Assembly: GCA_963791315.1 (NCBI GenBank)
Contig: CAWBRQ010000006.1
Coordinates: forward strand, 248,001-312,000
DNA: 64,000 nucleotides
Direction of reading: 5' to 3'
Source: JACCZX01 sp963791315
Lineage (GTDB): Bacteria; Pseudomonadota; Gammaproteobacteria; Burkholderiales; Burkholderiaceae_F
Each line of letters opens with the position of its first letter. Within the stretch, counting starts at the first letter, position 1. Positions 1 to 14,034 of the stretch are shown here, piece by piece. Made by a program: the position numbers and the translations under genes. The notes beneath the pieces were generated by a model that was not told the DNA's origin, ran no database searches, and saw only the letters and a program-made list of their open reading frames with translations.

Positions 1-702
1 CACTGACCATCGGTGCCGGTCGCGTCTATGTCGATTGCATCGGTGCACCCGAATTTCGCGTCGATCCAGCCCAGCCCGAGCTGATGTTTCGTCCGTACGC
101 GTCGATCGAAAACTTGCATTCGATCGTCATCGGCTGCGGACTTGGACAAGAACGACGCGGCGCGGCGGGCATTGCAATGGGCGTTGGACAGCGATGCATC
201 GCTGATCATCGACGCCGATGCACTGAACTTGTTGTCACAAGGTCCCGCTCTGAGCGAGTGCCTCGCCGCCCGCAATGCCACGACCGTGCTGACGCCACAC
301 CCGCTCGAGGCTGCTCGTTTGCTGGAAGTTTCGGCCGATGACGTCCAGTTCGATCGCAGTCACGCGCGCTCGCGAGTTGGCGACGCGTTATCGACAGCAT
401 CGTCGTGCTGAAAGGCGCCGGCAGCGTCGCCGTGCACATCGAATGGTCGTTACGCGATCAACCCCACGGGTGGCCCGCACTTGCGACGGCGGGCACCGGC
501 GACGTGCTCGCAGGTCTGCTGGGTGGCCTGTTCGCGCAGCACTTCGACCCGTGGCACGCGACGCTGGCTGCAACGTGGCTGCATGGCCGCGCCGGCGAAG
601 GCCGTGATGTCGGTTTGACTGCCGGCGACATCGCACCGCGGGCGGCCGATGAGCTGGCCCGGTTGCGGCGCACCGGCAGCAGACGATTCGGACTGCTTAC
701 GT
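1..702 (+). CDS. nnrD: ADP-dependent NAD(P)H-hydrate dehydratase, 5'-truncated and frameshifted
   Basis: The C-terminal YjeF-type kinase-fold domain repairs hydrated NAD(P)H (NADHX/NADPHX) using ADP. The beginning lies outside the window. Reading switches between frames: from base 3 it gives SIVIGCGLG, from about 142 it gives DADALNLL and TVLTPHPLEAARLL, and from about 399 it gives VVLKGAGSVAV and ATAGTGDVLAGLLGG. The last of these is the family's nucleotide-binding loop and catalytic Asp region. At least two one-base indels (about 145 and 370-400) are needed. No stop is seen in the expected place and the gene meets ybbA tail to tail, so the end is approximate. The family assignment is firm; the exact ends are not. 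Confidence 0.85.
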
Positions 703-1413
703 CAACGCCGAAACCTCGACGGTGCCGGACGACCCGGCCCGCGTGCAGCTCGATGCGGCGGGCGCAGCGCCTCGCGATGTCCGCGTCGTGCGTGACGAGG
801 AACAGCGTCGAACCGCGCTCGCGATTCAGTTGAAACATCAGGTCGATCACCGCTTCGCCGGTCCGCGCGTCGAGGCTGCCGGTCGGTTCGTCGGCCAGCA
901 GCAACGGCGGCCGCAGCACGAACGCACGCGCGAGCGCGACTCGTTGCTGTTCGCCGCCGGATCAGATACTTCGGGTAGTGCGACAGTCGTTCACCCAGAC
1001 CCACTCGCTGCAGCAGCGTGCGCGCGGCGTCGACCGGTTCGTCGCCTCTCGGGTGTACGCCCGGTCAGCTCGAGCGGCAGCAGGACGTTTTCCAGCGCAT
1101 TCAGATGCGGCAACAATTGAAACGACTGGAACACGAATCCGAGTGACGCGGCGCGCAGCGCTGCACGTCCGTCTTCGTCGAGCGCGAACATGTCTCTGCC
1201 GAAAATGCGCACCGCGCCCGATGTCGGAACATCGAGTCCCGCCAGCAGTCCGAGCAGTGTGGATTTTCCCGATCCCGACGCGCCGACGATGGAGACCGTT
1301 TCGCCGGACGCGATGCTCAGATTGATATCATCGAGAATGGTCAGGCTGCCCGTAGCGTCCTGCACGATCTTGCTGAGACTGCGCGCCTCGACCGCGATTT
1401 TCTTCACTGTCAT
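697..1413 (-). CDS. ybbA: LolD/YbbA-type ABC transporter ATPase, frameshifted
   Basis: ATPase subunit of a MacB/LolCDE-like ABC system that works with a YbbP-type permease in envelope lipid or export functions. From the ATG at 1413 the protein shows a Walker A GASGSGKSTLL and a Q-loop region FVFQSFQLLPHLNALENVLLP. After a frame change around 990-1080 it continues with the Walker B/D-loop LLADEPTGSLDARTGEAV and the H-loop FLVTHD. At least two further indels hide the signature motif and the C-terminus; a TAA at 697-699 is the best reconstructed stop, giving about 239 residues, normal for the family. The divergent placement next to tesA is the classic ybbA/tesA arrangement and favours YbbA over LolD. 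The partner permease is not in the window. Confidence 0.85.
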
Positions 1414-1420
1414 TCATCTC

Positions 1421-2088
1421 GTGCGCAGAACTTTCCTGATTCGTTTCGTTGGATTGCTGGCGTCGCCTGTGCGCCGTCGCATTGAATGCAGCCGGGCTCG
1501 GCGCGGTCAGTCCAGCGCCGGCAACAACTCCAACGGTTGCGAGCCGGTCATTCTCGTGCTCGGCGACAGCCTGTCGGCGGAGTACGGATTACAGCGCGGC
1601 CAAGGGTGGGTGCAGCTGCTCGCAAATCGACTGCAGCAAAGCGGCTCGAATTATACGGTCGTCAATGCCAGCATCAGCGGTGACACCACCAGTGGTGGAC
1701 GCACACGCCTGCCTGCGCTGCTGAAGCAGCATCGGCCGTCGATCGTCATCATCGAACTCGGCGGCAACGACGGCTTGCGCGGATTGCCGGTTGCTCGCAT
1801 GCAAGACAATCTGCCGACGATGATTCGCGCCAGCCAGGCAGCGGGGGCACGCGTCGTAGTGGTCGGCATTCGGATGCCGCCGAATTACGGGCGCGAGTAC
1901 ACCGAGCGCTTTTACGACGCGTTCGCAGGCGTCGCCAAGCAGAACGACGCGTGCGCTCGTACCATTCCTGCTCGAAGGCTTTTCGGATTCGCCGGACATT
2001 CTTTCAGGCCGATCGAATCCATCCGAGCGCACCGGCACAAGCCAGAATTCTGCAAACGGTGTGGCCGCGTCTGCGAGCCGATGACTGA
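1421..2088 (+). CDS. tesA: Arylesterase / lysophospholipase of the GDSL (SGNH) family, frameshifted
   Basis: Periplasmic TesA-like hydrolase of acyl-thioesters, lysophospholipids and aryl esters. Block I VILVLGDSLSAEYGL carries the nucleophile Ser. Block III ELGGNDGLRG and the block V Asp-x-x-His in FQADRIHPS are both visible. A likely GTG start is at 1421. The signal peptide is scrambled: its hydrophobic part is read in another frame (CAVALNAAGLGAVSPAPA, about 1464-1520) before returning, so two compensating indels are implied. A further indel lies between about 1950 and 2000. The repaired C-terminus ends at TGA 2086-2088, giving about 220 residues, as expected. It is divergent from ybbA, the usual genomic partner. 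Confidence 0.88.
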
Positions 2089-2158
2089 GGCAACGAAGCC
2101 CGGCGAAAGCTGCAGCGCGATGAGGCTGACTGCACGCGCGGAATCGTTTGAGCGCAGC

Positions 2159-3234
2159 GTGATCTCGGCGTCTGATGCATTGCTCGACTGTCGCAGTTCG
2201 ATTCGCTGATCGACGTTCGCAGCGAGAGCTGAATTCGCGATCGACCATCTTCCGGGCGCGATCAGCTGCCCGGTGCTCACCGAACGCCGAGCGCGTCGAA
2301 GTCGGGACGATGGATCGCCAGCAGTCGTCGTTCGAGGCACGACGTCGCGGCGCGGCGTACGTCTCGCGCAACATCGCGCTGCACCTCGAGACGCGTTTCA
2401 CTCGAAAGCCGAAGACTGGCGGCCACTCGTGTACTGCTGGCGCGGCGGCAATCGCAGCGGTGCGATGACGCACATTCTGCGACGCGTCGGCTGGCAGGCG
2501 CGGCAACTTGCACGGCGGCTATCGCGCGTATCGACGAGCGAGTGATGGCCGACCTGACCACGCTGCCGGCGCGCTTGTCGCTTCGTGTCGATTTGCGGCA
2601 CGACCGGCAGCGGCAAGAGCCGCTTGCTGCAGCAGCTCGAGCACGCAGGGTGCGCAGGTGCTCGATCTCGAGACGCTCGCACATCATCGTGGCTCCGTGC
2701 TGGGCGGCCTGCCCTCACAACCGCAACCGTCGCAGAAGCTGTTTGAAACACTGATCTGGTCCGCGCTGCGCTCGTTGCGACCCGAAGCGCATCGGTTTTC
2801 GTCGAGTCCGAGAGCCGAAAGATCGGAGAGCTGCAGGTCCCGGACCAGTTGCTGCTCAGACTGATGCGCGCGTCGGAGTGCGTGACGCTCGACGTTCCGC
2901 TGCAGGCACGCATCCGGCTGCTTCGCGACGAGTACGAGCACTTCGAGCGCGATCCCGATGCGCTGATACGTCAGCTCGATTGCCTGGCAGCACTGCACGG
3001 TCGCCAGAAGATCGCGCAATGGAAGGCGCTCGCACGCGATGACGACTGGGACAGCGTGGTCGAGCAGCTGCTGATCGAGCACTACGACCCGGCTTACCTG
3101 AAGTCGATCGAGCGCAACTTTAAGCGCGCGCGCAGTGCCGACGATCGTGCGCATCGAAAGCGACGCCGTCGAAGACTACGAAGCTGCGGCGCGGGCGCTG
3201 GCGGCCGAAGCTCCGGCCTACTTGCCTCGCCTGA
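2159..3234 (+). CDS. selU: tRNA 2-selenouridine synthase (rhodanese plus P-loop domains), frameshifted
   Basis: MnmH/SelU replaces sulfur by selenium in the wobble 2-thiouridine of tRNAs for Lys, Glu and Gln. Pieces in several frames line up with the family from end to end. The rhodanese domain shows LIDVRSESEFAIDHLPGAI, then EARRRGAAYVSRNIALHLE and the active-site loop YCWRGGNRSGAM with the catalytic Cys. A P-loop GTTGSGKSRLLQQLEHAGAQ and the conserved ESESRKIGELQVPDQLL and DVPLQARIRLLRDEYEHF follow. At least five indels are needed. The GTG at 2159 (ISASDAL) is a plausible start, with an ATG at 2120 as the alternative; the reconstructed TGA is at 3232-3234. No selenophosphate synthetase gene is in the window. 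Confidence 0.85.
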
Positions 3235-3236
3235 CT

Positions 3237-5189
3237 TCACGTCCCCCGCTGCAGCCTTGGCCGCTGGCTTTTCGTCAGTCTTGCGCTGCAGATCGGCGCG
3301 CAGGATCTTTGACGTCGTGCCGCGCCTTCACAACCCTCGGCGTACGTAAATTCAGCGGCGGCGGCGGCCTGCTGAGTGATCGCGCGCGCTCGCGCGTCGC
3401 GCTGCGCCGGCGGTGATCGCTTCGCCTTCCTTCGACGCAATCACCTCCGCGATCAGATAGCCCGTGCTGGCCTTCGGAAGTCGGCTCCGACTTCGGCCGA
3501 CGAATGTCGGCAGCTTGTCGGCCGGAATGCGCAGCATCTCATTGAGCGCGTCCGGCGGCATATCCTGCGGCGCTCGGCGCGAAACGACCTTCGGCGCGGA
3601 GAAGTCCGGCATCGCTCGGCTCCTTGCGCAGCTCGGCAAGCCGCTGTTCGCCGGCCTCGCGTGCCAGCCGAACGGCCTCCGCGCTCGAGCCGCTGGCGGA
3701 TCAGGCCTGACCTTCGTCGAGCGGGCGGACCGCTGCGGGACGATGCTCGAGGACGCGCGCCGAGACCAGCGTGTTCGGGCCAATCTCGATCGCCTGCGTG
3801 TTGCGCCGATTCTTGAGGGAGTCGTCGCAAAACATCGCCTCGATCACGCGCGGCGTCCCGAGATTTGGCCGCGCGGAAGCCGGGCGCGTAAGGTTGTCCT
3901 GCGTGGTGATTTTAAGTCCGAGCTTGTGCGCCGCAGGCTGAGCGAGTCCGCCTGCTCGTACGTGAGATTGGTGAACTGATCGGCCGCTTCGGCGAAATTC
4001 TTCTGCGCCTGCTGACGTTCGCAGTTCGCGCTCGATGTCGGCGCGCACTTCGGCCAGCGGTTTGGCCTCGTGCGGGCTTGATTTCGGTGACACGGATGAT
4101 GTGAAAGCCAAAGTCGGTCTCGACGATATCGCTGATTTCGCCGCTGCTTCAGCCGATGAACGCGACGTCCTCGAACGGCTTGACCATCATGCCGCTTGCC
4201 GAAGAAGCCGAGGTCGCCGCCCTGCGCCGCAGAGCCCGGATCCTTGGAGTTGCTCCTTCGCGATCTTCGCGAAGTCGCTCGGGTTGGCTTTGACGGCGGC
4301 GAGCGCCGTCTTCGGCCTTCTTGCGGGCTGCGGCCTTATCGGACCGCCTCGGGCGTGATCAGGATATGGCTCGCGCGCCGCTGCTCCTCGATACCGTAGC
4401 GCGCCTTGTTCTGCTCGTAGTAGCTCTTGACGTCCTCCTCCGCGACTGGCACGTCGCCGGCCAGCGTCTCGGCGATCAGCACGACGATATTCGACCTTGC
4501 ACGCTCTCGGGCGTCTCGAAGTCCTTGGTGTGCTTCTCGTAGTACTCGGCGACCTGCGCATCGGTGACGCTGGCCTTTGGACGCAAACTGCCTCGTGCGG
4601 AATCGGCAGCATCGCGCACCTCACGCTGCTCGAGCAGGACGCGGTCGATGCGCTCGGCACCTGCGTCGGCATTATCGTGGATTCGAGCACGGCCTGAAGC
4701 GAACAGTCTGCTTGCGCAGATCGCTGCGAACGCGTCTCCTCGAACTGCCGCCTCGCTCATGCCCTGCGCGCGCCACGTAGGCCTTGTAGCGCTCGAGACT
4801 GAACTTGTCGTCCTGCTGAAAGGCCGGAACATTGGCAGATGACCTGCCGCAGCCGATCACGGTAACGACCAGGTTGCTGCGCTCGACCTCGTTGGTCAGC
4901 GCCCGATCGAGCAGCAGCCGTCGAGCACCGCGGCCCGCGCTTCGGGAGTGTCGAGCAGCTTCGGATCGAACTTCGGGCCGAGACTGCTGCCGCAGGCGCT
5001 CGACCCGCTCGCGCTGGGCAATCTCGAACTCGCGCTGCGTTATCGGCGTGCCGTCGACCGTCGCCAGCGCACCCTCGGTTTCCATGAAGCGGTTGTAGCC
5101 CTGGATGCCGAAGAACACGAAGGACGGAAGAATCAGCACCAGCATGAAAAACATCAGCCAGCGGCGGTGCGAGCGGACGAATCGAACAT
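3237..5189 (-). CDS. ppiD: PpiD-type membrane-anchored periplasmic peptidyl-prolyl isomerase, heavily frameshifted
   Basis: Inner-membrane chaperone and parvulin-type isomerase acting on proteins leaving the Sec translocon. The N-terminus reads FVRSHRRWLMFFMLVLILPS with a single transmembrane helix, then the SurA_N-like GALATVDGTPITQREFEIAQRERVERLRQQ. Later pieces (SVTDAQVAEYYEKHTKDFETPE, ALAAVKANPSDFAKIAKEQ, EVRADIERELR) match the parvulin and flanking domains. The ATG at 5187-5189 loses its frame at codon 3, where a T appears missing from a TTT run. Eight or more indels are needed. A reconstructed TGA at 3237-3239 gives about 650 residues, the usual length. It lies downstream of a tRNA terminator, as in other Betaproteobacteria. 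Confidence 0.85.
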
Positions 5190-5221
5190 GGCAAGTGTTC
5201 TCGGTCAGCGAACGCAACAAC

Positions 5222-5250
5222 AAAAAAGGCGAACTTGCGTTCGCCTTTTT
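5222..5250. terminator. Rho-independent terminator after the hupB-tRNA unit
   Basis: The stem GGCGAAC (5228-5234) pairs with GTTCGCC (5239-5245) around the tetraloop TTGC. A-runs lie on one side and T-runs on the other, so the structure could terminate in both directions. It follows tRNA-Asp on the minus strand and precedes ppiD. Confidence 0.85.
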
Positions 5251-5257
5251 CGTCGTG

Positions 5258-5334
5258 TGGCGGAGTGGACGGGACTCGAACCCGCGACCCCCGGCGTGAC
5301 AGGCCGGTATTCTAACCGACTGAACTACCACTCC
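5258..5334 (-). tRNA. tRNA-Asp (GTC)
   Basis: The minus strand gives a complete 77-nt cloverleaf with encoded CCA. The acceptor stem GGAGTGG pairs with CCACTCC, the D-arm is AGTTCAGTCGGTTAGA, the anticodon loop is CTGTCAC with anticodon GTC, and the T-arm contains GGTTCGAGTCC. It follows tRNA-Val by 44 nt and is followed by a strong terminator. Confidence 0.97.
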
Positions 5335-5378
5335 TGCGCGTCTGCAGCGACGCTTCGCAGGTACTCCAGATGGCTCGT

Positions 5379-5454
5379 TGGTGGGTGCTGAGAGGCTCGA
5401 ACTCCCGACCTACGCCTTGTAAGGGCGCCGCTCTACCAACTGAGCTAAGCACCC
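5379..5454 (-). tRNA. tRNA-Val (TAC)
   Basis: The minus strand gives a 76-nt cloverleaf with encoded CCA. The acceptor GGGTGCT pairs with AGCACCC, the D-arm is AGCTCAGTTGGTAGAGC, the anticodon is TAC within CTTACAA, and the T-loop is GTTCGAG. It sits between hupB and tRNA-Asp and is probably processed from the same transcript. Confidence 0.97.
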
Positions 5455-5500
5455 TCAGCTCATGCGGTGTTCCGCGCTTCCACAGCGCGCAGTGATCGCG

Positions 5501-5519
5501 CTGCTGCGTCTCGCAGCAG
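5501..5519. other. Perfect 8-bp hairpin between hupB and tRNA-Val
   Basis: CTGCTGCG and CGCAGCAG are separated by the 3-nt loop TCT. It lies just after the hupB stop, in the spacer before tRNA-Val. There is no T-run, so it is more likely an RNA 3'-end stabiliser or processing site than a terminator. The function is inferred only from its position. Confidence 0.4.
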
Positions 5520-5539
5520 CTCAACTGCTGCGAAGCGCG

Positions 5540-5813
5540 CTAGTTTAGCGAATCTTTCAGCGCCTTGCCGGGGCGGAATTTCGGCACCTTGGCCGCCTTG
5601 ATCTTGATCGCCTCGTTCGTGCGCGGATTGCGACCTGTACGCGCCGCGCGCTTGCCGACCGCGAACGTACCGAAGCCGACCAGCGTCACCGAGTTGCCCT
5701 TCTTCAGGCTGCTCCGTATGCCACGCGACGATCGCTTCGAGCGCCCGACCTGCCGCGGCTTTTGAGATGTCCGCTTGTTTGGCGATGTGGTCGATCAGTT
5801 CTGTCTTGTTCAC
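5540..5813 (-). CDS. hupB: DNA-binding protein HU-beta, one frameshift
   Basis: Histone-like nucleoid protein of about 90 residues. It starts MNKTELIDHIAKQADISKAAAGRALEAIVAWHT. After a single indel near 5710 it continues as LKKGNSVTLVGFGTFAVGK, RAARTGRNPRTNEAIKIKAAKVPKF and RPGKALKDSLN, which is the complete HU fold with its DNA-binding beta-arm. The start is GTG at 5811-5813 behind a strong purine-rich Shine-Dalgarno (GAGGGGG). The stop is TAG at 5540-5542. It is downstream of lon on the same strand, the normal order. The 238-bp gap to lon (5814-6051) holds no gene that I can see and would carry the hupB promoter. Confidence 0.93.
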
Positions 5814-6051
5814 TTATGCCCCCTCGTGAGATCTGGACTGCGCGTATCATGCGGTCGCGCGTCGCACTGCATCGCATCTTGTTCCGGCTTATGTATCTGC
5901 GGCGCGCATGAGAATGTGGCTGAAGAGTTGAACGGCTATTCAACCGCGACGTGATCTGCAGTGTCAAGCAGCAAGCAAACGAATTTCTGCTCGAAATGCG
6001 AAAGAATCAGTTGCCGGCTCGCTGCAAAGCGCACACGGCTCCTGACTCGCA

Positions 6052-8475
<2,424 letters not shown>

Positions 8476-8634
8476 TCGAGTCGTTCCCTTCATATGGAGC
8501 TTTAAGCGCGCATATGCGCCCATGCGCGGGTGCAATGCAAGGCAGAAGGAATCCACGGCAAATCCAATCTAGCACGCAGACGGCCTCGTCGCCGGGGCGA
8601 TAACGCAGGGAAAACGGTGCTGATCGCGCCAAGG

Positions 8635-9908
<1,274 letters not shown>

Positions 9909-9941
9909 ATTCGCTGCGAATCGCCCTCCGGCCGTCGTGCG

Positions 9942-10611
9942 CTACGGCTGCTCGCTCGCGCTTGACGAAGATCTTGTCGACCAGTCCGTAGCTTTACGGC
10001 ATCGTCGGCCGACATGAAGTTATCGCGATCGGTGTCTTTCGCGATCTTCTCGACCGGTTGACCGGTGCGTTCCGCCAGAATCTGGTTCAGCCGCTCGCGC
10101 AGTCTACAGGATTTCCTGCGCGTGGATCTCGATGTCGCTCGCCTGCCCCTGAGCACCGCCCGATCGGCTGATGAATCATGATGCGCGAATTCGGCAGCGA
10201 GTAGCGCTTGCCCTTGGCGCCCGCAGGCCAGCAGAAAGGCGCCCATGCTGGCCGCCATGCCGATGCAGATCGTCGAGACATCGGGCTTGACGAACTGCAT
10301 CGTGTCGTAGATCGCAAGCCCGCGCGTAGACCGATCCGCCCGGCGAGTTGATATAGAGCGAGATGTCCTTATCCGGATTCTCGGATTCGAGGAACAGCAT
10401 CTGCGCGACGACCAGGTTCGCCGTCTGGTCGTTGACCGGACCGACGATGAACACCACGCGGTCGCGCAGCAGGCGCGAGTAGATGTCGTAGGCGCGCTCG
10501 CCGCGCCCGCTCTGCTCGATCACGATCGGCACCATGCCGAGCGCCTGTGGCGGCTCCATCGGCCATTGCTCGATCGCGTTGTGCTCATTCCCGTTCTCCG
10601 CGATGCGTCAT
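9942..10611 (-). CDS. clpP: ATP-dependent Clp protease proteolytic subunit ClpP, frameshifted
   Basis: Serine protease that forms the double-heptamer chamber capped by ClpX. The protein reads MVPIVIEQSGRGERAYDIYSRLL, then LYINSPGGSVYAG and the nucleophile Ser in IGMAASMGAFLL. The His appears in PNSRIMIHQP, read in a neighbouring frame. The C-terminal ERTGQPVEKIAKDTDRDNFMSA is clean. At least four indels are present. The ATG at 10609-10611 (MTHRGERE) overlaps the reconstructed stop of tig as TAATG, which implies translational coupling. The CTA at 9942-9944 is the complement of the likely TAG stop; without correction the last frame would read into clpX. Confidence 0.93.
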
Positions 10612-11947
10612 TATGCCTGTCGTGCCCCATCAGCTCGTCGAACTCGATCGGCGTGTCGACCACCTTTGCGCTGCTCGTAACACCCAGTTGAGTCACGTTG
10701 TCCTCCAGCGCTACCGCTTCGAGGTCAGCCGAGCCGCTTGCGATCCGAAAGGTACCAGTTGATGACTTCCTGCGGCTTTTCGTAGCTCTGTGCCATGTCC
10801 TCGACCAGCTTGCGGATCTGATCAGGCCGCGATTGCAGTCCGTGCGCGCGCACGACTTCACCGACGAGTAGACCCGAGCCGCACACGGCGTTCCGCCTGA
10901 GCGGCGAATAAATCGAGCGGCAACGGCGCATCCTTGTCGGCCGGCACATCCCGCGTGCCGTCAGATCCTTGCGTGCCATCTCGGCCAGGCGTTGCTTTTC
11001 CGATCTCGACCAGTGCCTTCGGCACGTCGAACTGACGTCGATGCCAGCAGCGCCGCCATCGCCTGTCGCGGTGCGAGCCTTCAGCCTCGGACCCACTTCA
11101 CGCTCGAGGTTGGTTCTTGATCTCGGTTCGCATCTTGCCGAGATCGCCGTCGGCGATCCCGAGCGAGCGCGCAAATTCCGCGTCGACTTCGGTGCCAGCA
11201 CCGGCTGCTTCACCTTCTTCACCGTCACCGTGAACTGACGGTCTTTCCGGCCAGTTGACTCGCCGCGTAATTGCCGGAAACGTCAGCGGGAACGTCTTGC
11301 TCGTCCTACAGCCATTCCGCTCACCGCCGTCTCGAACTCCGGCAGCATCCGCCCCTCGCCCGAGCGTGAATGTGAAATCTTGGCCTGTCCACCTTCAAAA
11401 GGTTGCCGGCATCGCCCTCGACGCGTGCCGGCGAAGTCGACCACTACCACATCGCCGTTCGCGCCGGGCGCGGCACGTCTTCAAAGTCGCACGCTGCTTG
11501 CGCATGATGTCCAGCGTGCGGTCGACTTCGGCCTCACCGACCGGGCACACGGCGACGCTGCACCTCGACACCGGACAAGTCTACCGAGCGCAATATCGGG
11601 ATAGACCTCAAAAATCGCTGAAAATGTCAGGTCGGGCGACCGCGTTCTCGCCATCGCGCGCACGGCTTCGAGCCGCGGCTGCCCTGCGACGCGCAGCTTG
11701 CTCGGCGTTGACCGCCGAGTTGAACGCTTCGCCAACCTTGTCGTTCAGTACCTCGGCCTGCACCTGCGCGCCGTAGGTCGCTGCGACCATCTTCATCGGC
11801 ACCTTGCCCGGCCGGAAGCCGGGCATCTTCACGCTGCGCGCGAGCTTGGCGAGTCGCGGTCTGCACTTCCTGTTCGATCGCCGCCGCCGGGACGGTCAGA
11901 TCGATACGACGCTCGAGCGCGCCCGTGTTTTCCATCGTCTGTTGCAT
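10611..11947 (-). CDS. tig: Trigger factor, heavily frameshifted
   Basis: Ribosome-bound chaperone with peptidyl-prolyl isomerase activity. The ribosome-binding part reads MENTGALERRIDLTVPAAAIEQEVQ and KMPGFRPGKVPMKMVAATYGAQVQAEVL, containing the GFRxGKVP signature. The rest is scattered over three frames: YPDIALG, VDRTLDIMRKQRATFEDV, LLKVDRPRFHIHARARG and YEKPQEVINWYLSD. Eight or more indels are needed. The start ATG is at 11945-11947, with a second ATG at 11935. The reconstructed stop TAA at 10611-10613 gives about 445 residues, the usual length. It follows tRNA-Leu by 54 nt on the same strand. Confidence 0.9.
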
Positions 11948-12001
11948 GGCTTGTTCCCTGATTCTTGTCGGACGCCGCACATTGCGGCAGTCGGGATCGG
12001 T

Positions 12002-12088
12002 TGGTGCGAAGGGGGGGACTCGAACCCCCACGCCGGTGAAGGCGTCAGGACCTAAACCTGGTGCGTCTACCAATTTCGCCACCTTCGC
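12002..12088 (-). tRNA. tRNA-Leu (TAG)
   Basis: An 87-nt class II tRNA with a long variable arm and encoded CCA. The acceptor GCGAAGG pairs with CCTTCGC, the anticodon loop TTTAGGT gives TAG, the variable arm is TGACGCCTTCACCGGCGT, and the T-loop is GTTCGAG. It lies 54 nt upstream of tig on the same strand and may share its transcript. Confidence 0.97.
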
Positions 12089-12188
12089 GCCGCGGCCGAA
12101 GGGCTATACTCGGCGCGCAAGGAGCAGTGATTCTAACGGATGCAGGTCCGGCAATTTGGCATTCGGACCCTGTGCTAGCGTCGACTGA

Positions 12189-13000
12189 ATGGGTGTCGGC
12201 CACTACGAAAACTTTCCGGTTGCATCGCTGCTTGCGCCGCCGGCACTGCGGACGCGATTCGGGCGATCTACCGCTTCGCCCGCACCGCCGACGACATTGC
12301 CGATGAAGGCAATGCGACACCCGCGGAACGCCTGTCGGGCCTGGCGGAGCTGCGCGAGCGCGCTCGACGCGATCGACACGCGGTGCGCCGGCGACTGGCC
12401 AGACCTCGCGCGCGCGGTGCGCACTCATGCGCTGCCGACGCCGCTGTTGCGCGATCTTCTGTCCGCGTTTCGAACAGGACGTCGTCACGCCGCGCTACGC
12501 CAGCTTCGAGTCACTGCTCGACTACTGCCGTCGGTCCGCGAATCCGATCGGGCGCTTGCTGCTCGTGCTTTACGCGACGCAGCGACGCGCAGCTGCGCAG
12601 CGTGGTCCGATGCGATCTGCACGGCGCTGCAACTCACCAACTTCTGGCAGGACGTCGCGCCTCGATTGGGACAAGGGGCGCATCTACTGCCCCAGCCGAC
12701 GATCTGCGAGCGTTTCGCCGTCGGTGAGGCAGATCTGGCCTCGGCTTGTCGACGCAGCGCTGGAGCGCGCTGATGCAGTTCGAGACGCAGCGAACCCGCG
12801 CCTTAATGCTATCCGGCGCCCCGCTCGCACGACGCTCTGCCGGGCCGCATCGGCTTCGAGCTGCGCCTGGTGATCCACGGCGGGCTGCGCATTCTCGAGC
12901 GCATCGACGCGGTGCGACGGCGACGTGTTTTCCGGCGGCCGACTGCGGCGCGCGACTGGACGCTAATGGGCTGGCGCGCACTGCGACTGTGCGGTCATGA
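12189..13000 (+). CDS. hpnC: Presqualene/hydroxysqualene synthase HpnC, frameshifted
   Basis: One of two squalene-synthase-like enzymes that build squalene from farnesyl diphosphate through hydroxysqualene. From the ATG at 12189 it reads MGVGHYENFPVASLL. In other frames it continues with IYRFARTADDIADEGN (first Asp-rich motif), RYASFESLLDYCRRSANPIGRL and ALQLTNFWQDVA (second Asp-rich region), then LRLVIHGGLRILERIDAVR. Six or more indels are present. The C-terminus is not certain: a TGA at 12998-13000 gives about 270 residues, and the next 190 bases before hpnD hold no other recognisable gene. Confidence 0.87.
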
Positions 13001-13190
13001 CCTGGCGGATGCGAACTGCAAGCGCGGTCGCGCTTGCGCCCTGGAGCAGCCGCGGCGCAGCGCGCCGCGCTGCTAGCACTGGGCACATGACGCTCACTGT
13101 ACTGCCAGCCTGTGAAGCGCGGTCGCGCCGCGCCCCTCGCGCAGCCGCGGCGCAGACGCACCGTCGCTCGAAGCTGGCGGCGAGTGCTCG

Positions 13191-14034
13191 ATGACTCCCG
13201 ACGAGTACTGCCAGCAGAAGGCCGCCGGCAGCGGCTCGAGCTTCTACTACTCGTTCCTGTTTCTGCCGCCGGAACGGCGTCGCGCGATCACCGCGGTCTA
13301 CGCCTACTGCCGCGAGGTCGACGACGTCGTCGACGAAGTCAGCGATCCCGCCGTGGCGCAGGCAACACTCGCCTGGTGGCGCGACGAGATCGAGCGCTTT
13401 TCCGCGGGCGATCCGAATCACCCGGTGACGCGTGGCCTTACAGCCCTTCGTCGCGGAGACGTTCGGCATTACGCAGGCACGGCTGGCCGCCATCCTCGAC
13501 GGCATGGAGATGGACCTGCGACAGAACCGTTACCTCGACTTCGCAGCGTTGCGGCGCTATGCGCATCTGGTCGCCGGGGTCGTCGGTGAGATGTCGGCGT
13601 CGATCTTCGGCTACCGCCATGTCGCCACGCTTGCAGTACGCCGGACCGGCTCGGGATCGCGCTGCAGCTGATCAACGTCATCCGCGACGTGGGCGACGAT
13701 GCACGCCGCGGGCGCGTCTACCTGCCGCTCGACGAGATGCAGCAATTCGGGGTCAAGGTCGCAGACGTCCTGCAGCGGCACGCACCGTCGGACGGCTTCG
13801 TGCCGATGATGCGCTTTCAGGCCGAGCGAGCGCGCGCGCGTTTACGCAGAAGCGCTGGCGCTGCTGCCGGCGGAAGACCGCAAGGCCCAGCGCACCGGAT
13901 TGATCATGGGCGCGATCTACTCGACTCTGCTCGACGAGATCGAGCGCGACGGCTTCCGGTACTGCATCAGCGCATCGCGCTGACCCCGCTGCGCAAGTTG
14001 TGGATCGCATGGAAGCACCTGGGTCTCGGCGTGA
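13191..14034 (+). CDS. hpnD: Presqualene diphosphate synthase HpnD, frameshifted
   Basis: Second squalene-synthase-fold enzyme, acting with HpnC and HpnE. The ATG at 13191 gives MTPDEYCQQKAAGSGSSFYYSF. The first Asp-rich motif is YAYCREVDDVVDEVSDP and the second is INVIRDVGDDARRGRVYLP. The pieces ITQARLAAILDGMEMDLRQN and LRKLWIAWKHL complete the fold. At least four indels are needed. In the raw sequence the last frame runs straight into hpnE. One indel restores a TGA at 14032-14034 overlapping the GTG start of hpnE (GTGA), the more likely real arrangement. Confidence 0.88.

Noticed and set aside
1589..2506. 305-codon minus-strand frame over tesA and selU
   Set aside because: The plus strand carries GDSL and rhodanese motifs; the minus frame has none.
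13689..14034. HpnD-HpnE fusion protein
   Set aside because: The fused frame drops the HpnD second half into nonsense between 13830 and 13960. One indel restores a GTGA junction.
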